Positions 41,618-50,446 of a DNA stretch of 64,000 nt are shown here, piece by piece. Position 1 is the first letter of the stretch. Every line of letters starts with the position of its first letter. The notes beneath the pieces were generated by a model. That model was not told the origin of the DNA. It did not search any database and saw only the letters and a program-made list of their open reading frames with translations. This DNA is from Cyanobacteria bacterium GSL.Bin1. Lineage in GTDB: Bacteria > Cyanobacteriota > Cyanobacteriia > Cyanobacteriales > Rubidibacteraceae. The translations under genes were made by a program, and so were the position numbers. The DNA is taken from positions 1 through 64,000 of the forward strand of contig JAAANX010000033.1 of assembly GCA_009909085.1 (NCBI GenBank), in the 5' to 3' direction.

Positions 41618-42364
41618 CTAATGAACCGCGGCACGGGAAGAAAACCGGTCTTTTAAAGATAAACCAATATAAACAATAATAACAATCGCGATCGCGCCCC
41701 AACCGAGGGGTTCGGGTAGCCAAAACACCACTTCAATTTGATTGTTTTCTCCGGGTTGGAGATACCAGATGGTTTCAGTGCCGCTTTGTTTCACTAAAGA
41801 TTGATTTCCGTTGGCTTCTGGATTGATAATTTTCATTCCCCAAGGGGTTTGGAAGCGAAATTCTAAATCTAAAAGAGAACTTGCCCCCACTAGCAACGAA
41901 TTTTCTCCTTTGATTGTTCCCAAAGCAGTTAAATCAATATTAAGTTGCACCTGGGTTTGTTGAAACAGAATAAAGTTATTTTGCTCGGTGGTGAGTTGAG
42001 AGTCAAGTTGCACTAACTCACTCGGTGCTGGCGTCGCTGTTGAATGAGTCGGATTAAAAAAGCGATTAAACTTGCTTTCTAATTCTTGGGCATTGGCAAA
42101 AGGAATAGTCAATTCCACCGCTTGTGGTGAAAGGCGCTGCGTTTTTCCCCCAAGTTGTCGCGATCGCGTTTGCAAACTGCCTAACCAGTCTTCAACATCG
42201 GCTTGACTAAAGTTTGTTAGTTGTTGACCTAATTCTATGTGTTGGACAATTTCCCCGCGGTGTAAACCATTAAAGTTAATGCCCACATCGTAGTGAACAC
42301 AACCGGAGAGAAAAAGGGGAAGCAATAAGAGTAAAAGGCGTTTCCAAGCAGAATTGATGATCAT
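41618..42364 (-). CDS. DUF3153 lipoprotein
   Basis: 248 aa, cyanobacterial DUF3153. The N-terminus is a lipoprotein signal with lipobox LSGC (about 18-21), followed by HYDVGINFNGLHRGEIVQHI and a folded region (about 25-215). A C-terminal membrane span (WGAIAIVIIVYIGLSL) follows, with a short basic tail. It is therefore probably anchored at both ends. The function is unknown. It stands alone between a methyltransferase gene and a divergent membrane-protein gene. Confidence 0.85.
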   Translation of the reverse strand: MIINSAWKRLLLLLLPLFLSGCVHYDVGINFNGLHRGEIVQHIELGQQLTNFSQADVEDWLGSLQTRSRQLGGKTQRLSPQAVELTIPFANAQELESKFNRFFNPTHSTATPAPSELVQLDSQLTTEQNNFILFQQTQVQLNIDLTALGTIKGENSLLVGASSLLDLEFRFQTPWGMKIINPEANGNQSLVKQSGTETIWYLQPGENNQIEVVFWLPEPLGWGAIAIVIIVYIGLSLKDRFSSRAAVH

Positions 42365-42540
42365 AATCCGGTGATGGACGACAACTATTCATCATAGTGG
42401 GTTGTCGAGTTGAACAGAGGCATAAATAACGAGACGAATTCCTTAATTAATCCAGTTTCTAGAAAACGTGTCAAGATACATTACAATGTGTTACGATTTA
42501 TTAAGTTTGTGACTTAACATTTTATCTTCGCTTTCCCTTC

Positions 42541-43236
42541 ATGACCTTTTTTAACGTAACAGAACCTGTCCTCCGTCGTAAACAAACTGCCCTTGACGTG
42601 CAAGATCTGTGTGGATTGCTTAAAATCAACATTGAAATTGGGAATAATCAAGTCTTTTCTGCACTTTACACGAGAATCGATCAAGTTTTACTGTTATGGA
42701 GCGCGATCGCGCTGGCAATTTTTTCCTGTGGTCAGTTTCTAGCCATTAGCTGGATCACTCAAGCTTACCTGTCATCGCTTCTGACTTTAGCAGCGATCGC
42801 AATCATGATCCTGTTCACTCGCTTCTGGACACAAGTCGAACAATTATCTTGGGTCATGTATTTCTGGAGTGGCTTAATGCTGCTGAGTTTAAGCCTGACG
42901 AATTTAGGTATTTTGGGCGGTTGGGGATTGATTCTCCTTAATTTGTGCCCCCTCTGGCTGGGAAGTTGCGGTCTTGGGTATGTCGTGACCGGTTTCGGAT
43001 TGCGTTCTCGTCTCTTCCTTTTGATTGGCTTAGCGCATCTGGGGGGAATTCTCCTCTTACCGCTGATTGCCAGTTGGCAATTTTTATTTACAGGTTTTCT
43101 CATTGCCAGTAGCTTAGCTTTGTTATCCGCAGTGCAGTGGGATATGCGCGAACCGATTGCTTCTCCTGTCTTATCAACCGCTGAGCAAGAATTTAACCGC
43201 CAACAGCAATCATTTAGACAACAACACGACCATTAA
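42541..43236 (+). CDS. Hypothetical membrane protein, six spans, 231 aa
   Basis: I do not recognise a named family. After a 50-residue soluble N-terminus (including LDVQDLCGLLKINIEIGN) come about six hydrophobic spans between 50 and 200 (VLLLWSAIALAIFSCG, SLLTLAAIAIMILFTRF, WSGLMLLSLSLTNLG, LGYVVTGFGL, LFLLIGLAHLGGILLL, FLFTGFLIASSLALL), then a Gln-rich polar tail. It looks like a conserved cyanobacterial protein of unknown role. The adjoining 3' gap carries a terminator and a large inverted repeat. Confidence 0.75.
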   Translation: MTFFNVTEPVLRRKQTALDVQDLCGLLKINIEIGNNQVFSALYTRIDQVLLLWSAIALAIFSCGQFLAISWITQAYLSSLLTLAAIAIMILFTRFWTQVEQLSWVMYFWSGLMLLSLSLTNLGILGGWGLILLNLCPLWLGSCGLGYVVTGFGLRSRLFLLIGLAHLGGILLLPLIASWQFLFTGFLIASSLALLSAVQWDMREPIASPVLSTAEQEFNRQQQSFRQQHDH

Positions 43237-43465
43237 TCCGGAAGAACTTTAGAAAAAGTTTAATTTTTTTGTAGTTTATCTTACAAAACCGGTAACAATT
43301 ATCTATCCTAGAAATAAGGTTATTTAGTGAGTACTCAGTAGCATTGCCTCTATCAGCAGTTTTGCTGTTTGGGCTGAGAATTTTCTTCCGAAGGAGAACG
43401 ACGTCAGGAAGAAAAAGGGCATTGAATCAAGAAAGCGCGAATTGAATCATGAAATCATCCAACAC

Positions 43466-43614
43466 AAGTTTTGATTGAGTTACGGGTTTGGGGTTTTTGT
43501 CGTTTCCCCCAATTTGCAACTTTGAAGGGAGTGCGAAACCACTCATCAGAACAGTCTGACAAGGTTGACCTACTTGAGACAACATTAAGTTAACAATTAA
43601 CTCAATCAAGACTT
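43466..43614 (+). ncRNA. Candidate structured RNA or small inverted-repeat element
   Basis: In the gene-free stretch 43237-43683, AAGTTTTGATTGAGTTA (43466-43482) pairs with TAACTCAATCAAGACTT (43598-43614): 17 pairs with one G-U. Inside lie short hairpins: TTGGGG/CCCCAA, GAGTG/CACTC and TCAGA/TCTGA. A strong plus-strand terminator follows 14 bp later, so a plus-strand small RNA is possible. Equally, 17-bp terminal inverted repeats around 115 bp could be a MITE; I found no target duplication. No known RNA family was recognised. Confidence 0.4.
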
Positions 43615-43627
43615 TGCTTCTTTCAAG

Positions 43628-43685
43628 CCAACCCCCTGCTCAAAGCGAACAAAATCAGCTTGGGCAGGGGGTTGGGATTTTATTT
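43628..43685 (+). terminator. Strong hairpin with U tract (plus strand)
   Basis: CCAACCCCCTGC (43628-43639) pairs perfectly over 12 bp with GCAGGGGGTTGG (43664-43675) around a 24-nt loop, followed by GATTTTATTT. It terminates transcription running in the plus direction, either from the membrane-protein gene 390 bp upstream or from an RNA in between. Confidence 0.7.
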
Positions 43686-44034
43686 AAGAGTTGACTTGCT
43701 CAACAACCTCATCTGTTTTGGCTGCCATAATAAAATCATTCTGATGCAGACCATTAATGGTATGGGTCCACCACTGAACCGTTAATTTCCCCCATTCCAC
43801 AATTAAAGTGGGATGATGTTGTTCTTGTTCGGCGATGTCTCCAACCTGCTGCGCTAATGCGAGGGCGCGTTTAAAGTTGGCAAGCGTATAGCTGCGTTCT
43901 AAGTAAGACGTTCCGTTTTCATTCTTGAGAGACCAATCAGGAATTTGCGGTTTATATTGAGCAATTTCCTCTTCAGTAACGGGTGGAACATTGCCTTGAC
44001 AGGGAACACATTGCTGTTGAGATAAAGTTGCCAT
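43684..44034 (-). CDS. 4a-hydroxytetrahydrobiopterin dehydratase (pterin carbinolamine dehydratase)
   Basis: 116 aa. Dehydrates 4a-hydroxytetrahydropterin to recycle the pterin cofactor. The family signature is EQHHPTLIVEWGKLTVQWWTH, split between the active-site His pair and the following beta strand (about 72-93). The N-terminal 30 residues contain CVPCQG, an extension common in bacterial members. ATG with GGGAGG upstream. It starts 15 bp after hisIE, so both lie on one transcript. Confidence 0.92.
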   Translation of the reverse strand: MATLSQQQCVPCQGNVPPVTEEEIAQYKPQIPDWSLKNENGTSYLERSYTLANFKRALALAQQVGDIAEQEQHHPTLIVEWGKLTVQWWTHTINGLHQNDFIMAAKTDEVVEQVNS

Positions 44035-44049
44035 AATTGATTCCTCCCT

Positions 44050-44685
44050 TCATCGTTTTCGCTCTTGTAGTTTTTTATAAACTGCTTTCACATCGACGTT
44101 ATGGTGAGACATAGCGACTAATGTGTGATAAAGCAGATCAGCCACTTCCGACGCGATCGCGCTGGGGTCATCATCTTTACACGCCATCACCACTTCCGCT
44201 GCTTCTTCGCCAATTTTCTTGAGCATTTTATTATCGCCCCCCGCCATCAAGTTACAAGTGTAGGAGTCGGGGGTGGGATGATCGCGGCGCTCACAGATAA
44301 CATCATAAAGCCCAGACAAAGTATCGGCGGGCGGATCCGCTTTACTCCCATCCACTTGATGGAAACAGGATCGTTCACCGGTATGACAAGCAATCTCTCC
44401 GAGTTGTTCAACCGTAATTAGAAGCGCATCACTATCGCAGTCGTAGCGCACAGCTTTCACTTTTTGCAAATGCCCAGAGGTTTCTCCTTTGTGCCATAAT
44501 TCTTGGCGCGATCGGCTCCAAAACCAAGTTTCTCCTGTTGCCAAGGTTTTTTGCAGAGAGGTTGCACTCATCCACGCCATCATCAATACTGTACCATCCA
44601 AATAATCTTGGACGATGGCAGGAACTAATCCTTGTTGGTTGTAGCGAATTTGATCAACCGGAATGGCTTGGGAAAAATCAGTCAT
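44050..44685 (-). CDS. hisIE: Bifunctional phosphoribosyl-AMP cyclohydrolase / phosphoribosyl-ATP pyrophosphatase
   Basis: Steps 2 and 3 of histidine synthesis. It has 211 aa from the ATG giving [10 protein letters not shown]; the upstream 26 codons have no family likeness. The HisI domain (1-115) has [26 protein letters not shown], split over the loop, plus the zinc and metal residues DCDSDALL and CHTGERSCF. The HisE domain (about 120-211) is all-alpha with [14 protein letters not shown] and [13 protein letters not shown]. Followed by the pterin dehydratase gene. Confidence 0.95.
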   Translation of the reverse strand: MTDFSQAIPVDQIRYNQQGLVPAIVQDYLDGTVLMMAWMSATSLQKTLATGETWFWSRSRQELWHKGETSGHLQKVKAVRYDCDSDALLITVEQLGEIACHTGERSCFHQVDGSKADPPADTLSGLYDVICERRDHPTPDSYTCNLMAGGDNKMLKKIGEEAAEVVMACKDDDPSAIASEVADLLYHTLVAMSHHNVDVKAVYKKLQERKR

Positions 44686-44910
44686 CTTTGCCGATGGGGA
44701 GTTTTGCAGTGAAATTATAGCATTCGGAGGAAACGGTGCTGCCATCTTGACCAGAGAGGGCAATCGAGAGCCGTCATCTTATAATAAATACGTAAGTGGT
44801 GAATTTCATAATTTGTATAAAACTTTTCAGAATTGCATTTCACTGTTACTCATCCACTGCTTGCTTCGATCATTGCACCTCATTACTAAAATTTTAGAGG
44901 CATTAGAATC

Positions 44911-45660
44911 ATGAATTACGCCCAAGCCACTCAATGTGCTCTTCTTTCGGAAGAGATTTATCAAGAGTTTTCCCAGATTCAGTTTAGTCATTTTCCGAAT
45001 CTTACTCCGGTGTTAATTGACAAAGAGGATACGGGGACTCAATGTGCAATGTTATTAGATTCAACGGAAGATGCCATTTATATTGTCTTCCGAGGAAGTG
45101 AAGAAAAAATCGATTGGACTACCAACTTTGATTTGAATAAAGTCACATTTGAAGAAAACGTTATCCACCAAGAAATTGTTGACAAGCTTGAAGAAGTCTA
45201 TCCTTACGAAGAAAAGAGTCAATCCGGTGCCAAGATGCATCAGGGGTTTGTGAATGCTTATCTTTCAGTCCGAGAGGAGATTCATCATCAGATCAAGAAT
45301 TATACTGCTTCTCAAGTGGTTGTAACCGGTCATAGTTTGGGTGGGGCATTATCAACCTTATGTGCCGTTGATATCCAATATTGCTTCGGCCAACAGTTTG
45401 CCATCTCTACCTATACCTTTGGTTCTCCCCGCGTGGGGAACGAGGGGTTTAGAGAATCGTTTAACAAGCGCGTACCCAATAGTTATCGCTTTATTTATGG
45501 CATGGATCTTGTGCCGGCTTTACCCCGACCTTGGCAAGGATATCGCCATGTGGAAAAAGAATATCGGCTAGGACCTCGTTTCAGCTTGAATTTTCTTTCT
45601 CAACGTTTCCGCGATCATGACATTATGAACTACATTACCGCATTGAAAGCATTAGCTTGA
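44911..45660 (+). CDS. Class 3 lipase-like alpha/beta hydrolase
   Basis: 249 aa of the fungal-type lipase (class 3) family. The nucleophile elbow is VVTGHSLGGALST (Ser near 145), the oxyanion region is YIVFRGSEEKIDWTTNF, and the acid and base are probably Asp in YGMDLVPALP and His in YRHVEKEYRLG. There is no signal peptide, so it may be cytoplasmic. The lipid substrate is unknown. It stands alone, convergent with ndhJ. Confidence 0.9.
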   Translation: MNYAQATQCALLSEEIYQEFSQIQFSHFPNLTPVLIDKEDTGTQCAMLLDSTEDAIYIVFRGSEEKIDWTTNFDLNKVTFEENVIHQEIVDKLEEVYPYEEKSQSGAKMHQGFVNAYLSVREEIHHQIKNYTASQVVVTGHSLGGALSTLCAVDIQYCFGQQFAISTYTFGSPRVGNEGFRESFNKRVPNSYRFIYGMDLVPALPRPWQGYRHVEKEYRLGPRFSLNFLSQRFRDHDIMNYITALKALA

Positions 45661-45745
45661 TGAGTCATCTTGATTGCTAAGATACAGATTAAAATCCCCC
45701 CAACCATATACAGTTAGAGGGACAAGCAATCGTGCTGAGATGGCC

Positions 45746-46285
45746 TTAATAAGCGTGTTGAATTTCGTAAAATTCTGGAGAAACGTAATCTTTACGCAGG
45801 GGCCAACCCACCCAATCTTCATTCATCAACAGCCGTTTCAGATTGGGATGTCCATCAAAAACGATACCGAACATATCGTAAGTTTCCCGTTCTTGCCAAT
45901 CAGCCGTTTTCCAAATCCAATAAACTGATGGCACGCGAGGATTGTCACGGGGTAAAAAGACTTTGATGCGCACTTCCTCAGTGGAGTCAGCATCATCATA
46001 CACTTTTGCTAGGTGATAAAAGCTCACTAACTCCTTCCCGGGACCCGCATCATAACCGCCCTGACATTGCAGATAATTAAATCCATTCTGATAAAGGGCA
46101 GTTGCAACCGGTAGCAAGGCATCTGCCTCTACCCGAATCATTTCCACGCCCCGATGGTCGGCGGGGAGGGCTTGATTCTCTAAGCCATTATTAGAAAGCC
46201 AGGAGGAAACCGCACCGGGTTCAACCAGTTGCGATTCTTCTTGATTGGCTTCTTCGTTTTGAGTCTGTTTTTCTTGTTCAGCCAC
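45746..46285 (-). CDS. ndhJ: NAD(P)H-quinone oxidoreductase subunit J
   Basis: NDH-1 hydrophilic-arm subunit in the thylakoid membrane (NuoC-like). It has 179 aa from GTG 46285, chosen because GAGGAGG sits 7 nt upstream and the resulting start VAEQEKQ aligns with homologues; an ATG at 46318 is possible. Motifs: [43 protein letters not shown] (split) and [19 protein letters not shown]. It is the last gene of ndhC-ndhK-ndhJ, 1 bp after ndhK. Confidence 0.94.
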   Translation of the reverse strand: MAEQEKQTQNEEANQEESQLVEPGAVSSWLSNNGLENQALPADHRGVEMIRVEADALLPVATALYQNGFNYLQCQGGYDAGPGKELVSFYHLAKVYDDADSTEEVRIKVFLPRDNPRVPSVYWIWKTADWQERETYDMFGIVFDGHPNLKRLLMNEDWVGWPLRKDYVSPEFYEIQHAY

Positions 46286-46286
46286 C

Positions 46287-47033
46287 TTAAGCCTCCTCTT
46301 TTTGGGTTTGGGATTCACTCAACGCTGGTGAGAGAGGTGCTTCCATTGCTTCGGCAAGTTCCTTCGGCGGCGTTTCCCAAGTGCCTTTTCCTAAATATTG
46401 TCCATCATGGATGGGCTGAACCACTTTCATGTTGTGAGTCGTGCTGTAATAGCGATGGGTTTGTTCAATAGAACCTGCCCGTTCTTGGATTGACTCGTTC
46501 GCAATTTTCTTCCGGAGTTTGACAATCGCGTCAATAATGGCTTCGGGACGCGGTGGGCAACCGGGAATATAAGCATCTACCGGAATTAATTTATCAACCC
46601 CGCGCACGGCTGTGGGAGAATCCACACTAAACATCCCACCGGTAATCGTGCAAGCGCCCATGGCAATAACATATTTCGGGGCAGGCATTTCTTCATAAAG
46701 CCGCACCAACGCCGGTGCCATCTTCATCGTAATCGTACCGGAGGTAATAATTAAGTCGGCTTGCCGAGGACTGCAACGGGGCAATAAGCCAAACCGGTCA
46801 AAGTCAAAGCGAGACCCAATGAGAGCGGCAAATTCAATGAAGCAGCAAGCAGTACCATACATCATTGGCCAAAGACTCGATAACCGCGACCAATTGTAGA
46901 GGTCATCAACGGTTGTCAGAATCACGTTTTCTGATAAATCTTGCGTTACTCCCGTTCTACTAGCAGGATTCAAGATTTTTTCTTTCTGTTGTTCTTCTAA
47001 AGTTCCTTGATTCATAGTTGATTCAGAATTCAT
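46287..47033 (-). CDS. ndhK: NAD(P)H-quinone oxidoreductase subunit K
   Basis: NDH-1 subunit that carries iron-sulfur cluster N2, 248 aa from the ATG at 47033, which overlaps the ndhC stop in ATGA; an ATG at 47039 is also possible. Cluster ligands are in [23 protein letters not shown] and [14 protein letters not shown]. The family core [20 protein letters not shown] and [19 protein letters not shown] is complete. Translational coupling with ndhC is likely. Confidence 0.95.
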   Translation of the reverse strand: MNSESTMNQGTLEEQQKEKILNPASRTGVTQDLSENVILTTVDDLYNWSRLSSLWPMMYGTACCFIEFAALIGSRFDFDRFGLLPRCSPRQADLIITSGTITMKMAPALVRLYEEMPAPKYVIAMGACTITGGMFSVDSPTAVRGVDKLIPVDAYIPGCPPRPEAIIDAIVKLRKKIANESIQERAGSIEQTHRYYSTTHNMKVVQPIHDGQYLGKGTWETPPKELAEAMEAPLSPALSESQTQKEEA

Positions 47034-47392
47034 GACCATTCTAATGCTCCTTTGCGCCATGCGTACACTAATGCCACAACAAGAATGGCAATAAAGATTA
47101 GGGCTTCGACAAACGCGAGTAGTCCGAGTTGACTAAAGGCAACTGCCCAGGGATATAAAAAGACTGTTTCGACATCAAAGACCACAAACACCAGCGCAAA
47201 CATATAGTAACGAATGTTAAATTGAATCCAGGCTCCGCCCATCGGCTCCATCCCAGATTCATAGCTGGTGCGTGTCTCTGGTCCCCCGCCACTGGGTCGT
47301 AATAATTTAGCCGCAGCGAGGGCAATGACAGGGATTAATGAGCAAATGAGCAAAAATCCCAAAAAGTATTCATAGCCAGTTAGTGCAAACAC
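47030..47392 (-). CDS. ndhC: NAD(P)H-quinone oxidoreductase subunit C (subunit 3)
   Basis: Three-span membrane subunit of NDH-1, 120 aa. Spans: [44 protein letters not shown] (which carries the conserved acidic residues, split over the helix), and [35 protein letters not shown] is the conserved first loop. First gene of ndhC-ndhK-ndhJ; its TGA overlaps the ndhK ATG. Confidence 0.96.
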   Translation of the reverse strand: MFALTGYEYFLGFLLICSLIPVIALAAAKLLRPSGGGPETRTSYESGMEPMGGAWIQFNIRYYMFALVFVVFDVETVFLYPWAVAFSQLGLLAFVEALIFIAILVVALVYAWRKGALEWS

Positions 47393-47535
47393 GCGGTTCT
47401 TTCCCTCTTGTTAAGTGCAAACTTTGTTATGTTTCTTTACGTTCTACTCTCTATCGTATCTTAATGCGTTGCTAGTAACGGCTCATTCGCTAGGGATAAT
47501 TAGATGATGAATATTTATAGTGATCTTTAGCTGTT

Positions 47536-47901
47536 TCATACCCAAACATCATTCTCTGCCGTTAACTCACCGCCCGTATCACCCGTATTTACGATACCCT
47601 TTGGCTCGACGAGCATTATCTTGCACTCGTCTTTCGCAGAGGGTTTATGCTCGACCCCTCGCGGAATAACGTACATTTCTCCGGCTTCGAAAGTCACTTT
47701 GCCCTCCCAAAATTCGATGTCGAGCTCGCCATCAACGACGATAAATACTTCGTCAGTATCGGAGTGCTTGTGCCAGACGAATTCGCCTTGTAATTTAACC
47801 AACTTGAATTGGTAATTATTCATCTCAGCAATAACTCTAGGAGACCAATGCTCATGAAATTTAGCGAATTTATCTTTGAAGTTTATAGGAGCGTATTTCA
47901 T
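47536..47901 (-). CDS. Cupin domain protein
   Basis: 121 aa, a single conserved beta-barrel cupin. Metal-site motifs are [21 protein letters not shown] (motif 1, with HxH and Glu) and [15 protein letters not shown] (motif 2 with His). Enzymatic role is unknown: members include isomerases, dioxygenases and sensors. The region 44.2-49.8 kb lacks HIP1 octamers, and this gene is not clearly tied to its neighbours, so horizontal origin is possible but unproven. Confidence 0.85.
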   Translation of the reverse strand: MKYAPINFKDKFAKFHEHWSPRVIAEMNNYQFKLVKLQGEFVWHKHSDTDEVFIVVDGELDIEFWEGKVTFEAGEMYVIPRGVEHKPSAKDECKIMLVEPKGIVNTGDTGGELTAENDVWV

Positions 47902-48101
47902 AGGAGTGCTGCAACAAATAAACCATCCATAATGTCTTGAAATTTCCCTAAGCAGCCTATAGCTACTGGATGATCATTTTCTTGGATTACTCTAGAATCT
48001 CCATACAGCTAACTATTAGTTATTCTGCCACTCGGTTCAGGATGTAGGTAGAGTAGTGACAGCCATATAAAATAACTCATAACCTTCTACCTAAAAGTGC
48101 A

Positions 48102-48506
48102 TTGACGAGATTCGAGTTTATAGTAGATGGTCCGCCAGTCTCACAACAGACTCGCCGGCGTGAGCGTCTTCGAGCTTGGAAGAGCATAGTACGGCAAGAG
48201 GCTGAAAAATGTTGTTCACCAGAGCAAAAAGTAGCCACTGGTCCGATTATGCTTCAAGTGACCTATTTCTACGATGCCATTGCAATCGATGTGGACAATA
48301 TCGTCAAGCCAATTCAAGATGCCATAATTGGATTAGCTTATATTGATGATGATCAAGTAACTGATGTTCTGGTCAGGAAGAGAAATTTGTCAGGTAACTT
48401 TAAAGTAGAAAATATGACGCCCACCCTTGCCGAAGGCTTTTCTCGGGGAAATGAATTCCTTCATATTGTCGTCATGGATGCTCCTGATCAAGAGGTACTT
48501 ATCTGA
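48102..48506 (+). CDS. RusA-like Holliday junction resolvase
   Basis: 134 aa starting at TTG (the start is uncertain). The RusA fold is recognised by FEFIVDGPPVSQQTRRR at the N-terminus and the Asp-rich core DVDNIVKPIQDAIIGLAYIDDDQ, split into DxDN, KxxxDA and DDDQ, which holds the metal ligands. RusA proteins normally come from prophages; no other phage gene lies near. Its stop overlaps the start of the next gene by one base (TGATG), so the two are translationally coupled and probably act together. Confidence 0.85.
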   Translation: MTRFEFIVDGPPVSQQTRRRERLRAWKSIVRQEAEKCCSPEQKVATGPIMLQVTYFYDAIAIDVDNIVKPIQDAIIGLAYIDDDQVTDVLVRKRNLSGNFKVENMTPTLAEGFSRGNEFLHIVVMDAPDQEVLI

Positions 48507-49186
48507 TGGTAACCCCAACTGCGAATTTAGAAAGAGAGAGATTACTGCAACTCGCAGAGGAATATCGTAACAAGGGGTACGAAGTTTCCTTTCATCCCAA
48601 TCCTGAGGATCTACCTGATTTTCTTAAAGGTTATCGCCCTGACTTGATAGCAAGACACGAAAATGAATCTGTGATCGTTAAAGTTACCTCACGCTCTTCT
48701 CTTGATTATTCTTCTACACAATATTTACGTAATCTAGCCCAAGTTGTAGAAAAACATCCTGGTTGGCGATTTGAGTGGGTGATGACTAATCCCGAGGATG
48801 CTACTTATGGATCAAAAGCGGAAAGGTCTCTTCAGAAACCTGAAATAGAAACAAGACTAGACCTAGCAAAGCAACTTGCCAAACAACATCCAGAATCAGC
48901 AATTCTCTATTGTTGGTCTTTAGTTGAAGCAACTTTAAGGCTGATTGCAGAGCAAGAGAAACTGAGTTTACAAAGATTCGATCCACTTTATCTAGTGAAA
49001 CAACTAGTGAGTGAGGGTGCGATTTCTCGAACTGAGTATCAGGTACTGATGAATGCACTCTCATTACGTAACGCGATTGCTCATGGCTTCAAAACCCCCC
49101 AACTGACGCAAGAATCTGTGTATGAGCTCATTGATCTGACAGAGCAATTCTTGAAAACTTTACCCGCTAGTACCAGGGTAGACTGA
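48506..49186 (+). CDS. REase-like (PD-(D/E)XK, degenerate) and HEPN two-domain protein
   Basis: 226 aa. Residues 10-100 resemble the REase_AHJR group of restriction-endonuclease-like folds: RPDLIARHENESVIVKVTSRSSL split as PD (45-46) and VIVKVTSR, where the usual ExK of VEVKSR is changed to VKVTS, so cleavage activity is doubtful. Residues 130-220 are an all-alpha HEPN-like domain (LYCWSLVEATLRLIAEQ) with R-N-A-I-A-H at 188-193, which fits the Rx4-6H RNase motif. It begins at the A of the RusA stop. Toxin or defence roles are inferred from the HEPN motif. Confidence 0.75.
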   Translation: MVTPTANLERERLLQLAEEYRNKGYEVSFHPNPEDLPDFLKGYRPDLIARHENESVIVKVTSRSSLDYSSTQYLRNLAQVVEKHPGWRFEWVMTNPEDATYGSKAERSLQKPEIETRLDLAKQLAKQHPESAILYCWSLVEATLRLIAEQEKLSLQRFDPLYLVKQLVSEGAISRTEYQVLMNALSLRNAIAHGFKTPQLTQESVYELIDLTEQFLKTLPASTRVD

Positions 49187-49216
49187 GCATTCACCTATAG
49201 CCAACAGTTGAATCAT

Positions 49217-49747
49217 TCAGGACTTAGTCAGTTCCACTGCATCTCGCCCATCTAAAGCTTCTAAATAGACCTTCACTTGTTCTTCATTAGCGGTGGGTAG
49301 CTTTTTCCCGGTAAAGTCGGGATGAATTGGGAGTTGGCGATGTCCGCGATCTACTAATACCACCAACCAAATTGCTTCTGGTCGCCCATATTCGGTGACT
49401 GCATTCAGGGCAGCGCGAGCGGTACGACCTTTATAGATTACATCATCCACTAAAACGATAATTTTGTCGGTGAGATCAAAGGGAATGTCAGTTCTGGCAG
49501 GAGTGCGGGTCTTAATTTGGTCGAGATCATCCCGGTAAAAAGTAATATCTAAGGCGCCCACGGGAACCGTGATGCCTTCTAAGGTTTCAATTTGTTGGGC
49601 GAGACGTTGGGCGAGGGGAACACCACGGGTATGAATCCCTAAGAGGATTAGCTTTGAAGGGTCACTGGCTTTTTCTAGGAGTTGGGAGGCTAACCGCGTA
49701 ATCGAGCGTCTAATTTCTGCAGCGGATAAAATTTCAATGACTGTCAT
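49217..49747 (-). CDS. pyrR: Pyrimidine operon regulator / uracil phosphoribosyltransferase
   Basis: 176 aa from the ATG giving [20 protein letters not shown]; the longer frame upstream overlaps the next gene and looks like coding shadow. The phosphoribosyltransferase loop is [21 protein letters not shown] (near 98), and [15 protein letters not shown] and [19 protein letters not shown] follow. PyrR binds pyr mRNA in other bacteria or acts mainly as a UPRTase; no pyr genes or attenuator are in the window. Confidence 0.93.
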   Translation of the reverse strand: MTVIEILSAAEIRRSITRLASQLLEKASDPSKLILLGIHTRGVPLAQRLAQQIETLEGITVPVGALDITFYRDDLDQIKTRTPARTDIPFDLTDKIIVLVDDVIYKGRTARAALNAVTEYGRPEAIWLVVLVDRGHRQLPIHPDFTGKKLPTANEEQVKVYLEALDGRDAVELTKS

Positions 49748-49775
49748 GTTGCTACAAGTGAGGGGTTGTGAGTCG

Positions 49776-50285
49776 CTACCTTGAGTGTTTTCTGAGGCGA
49801 GGAATGAGCCATAAGCCAAGAAAATAAGCAATAATAGCAGCGATCGCGCCGACAACGGTACAACCCAAAAGTAGGGTCACGGCAAAAACTTGTCCGGCTT
49901 GCAGTAACTCTGTCGTCGATGTCCAATCGACATCTGTTGATAACTCATGGGTTCCCAGGAGAAGTTGTCCCACTTTGAAGTTAAACAGATAAATGGGAAC
50001 ATAGGTAAAGGGGTTACTAATCCAAGTGCCCACAGCCGCAGTTAACTTATTTCCCCGCACGAGAATCGCCAGGAAAACGCCAAGAATGGTTTGCGCCCCA
50101 AAAAAGGGAAATAAGCCTGCAAAGACACCCGTTGCTAACCCACGCGCGATCGCGGGAGTCGTACTACGTAAGCGAATAATTCGCAGATAGACATAACGGA
50201 ATTTTCGTTTCCACCAAGCCTGTCGTTTCTTAATTAAATAATAAGTGGGTTGCATCAGTTGATTGGAGGCAATGTGAGTCATCAC
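49776..50285 (-). CDS. DUF2062 family membrane protein
   Basis: 169 aa. The DUF2062 core is [24 protein letters not shown] followed by [26 protein letters not shown], each split between a span and a loop, and a C-terminal span ([24 protein letters not shown]). A basic N-terminus ([22 protein letters not shown]) likely faces the cytoplasm. The function is unknown. It ends 28 bp upstream of pyrR on the same strand and may be co-transcribed with it. The start could also be an ATG ten codons later. Confidence 0.85.
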   Translation of the reverse strand: MMTHIASNQLMQPTYYLIKKRQAWWKRKFRYVYLRIIRLRSTTPAIARGLATGVFAGLFPFFGAQTILGVFLAILVRGNKLTAAVGTWISNPFTYVPIYLFNFKVGQLLLGTHELSTDVDWTSTTELLQAGQVFAVTLLLGCTVVGAIAAIIAYFLGLWLIPRLRKHSR

Positions 50286-50446
50286 AATATTATTATCATC
50301 TTAACCAATGCTCAGCGCAGACGTCTTCGCTGACAGATAGAGTTCATGGCGAAACGACATTTGTCTTTTTGATAAATTCTCCCTGTGCTTCAAAAAGGAT
50401 GAGACAATAAAATGATGATTGCTTGTGTTAAAGGGAGTCAAATCTA

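Noticed and set aside
43427-43609. 60-codon minus-strand frame in the gap before the pterin dehydratase gene
   Set aside because: No ribosome site or homology, and the sequence is better explained by the long inverted repeat.
44170-49840. HIP1-free stretch as a transferred island
   Set aside because: It contains ndhCKJ, which are native; another gap of similar size exists at 35.5-41 kb.
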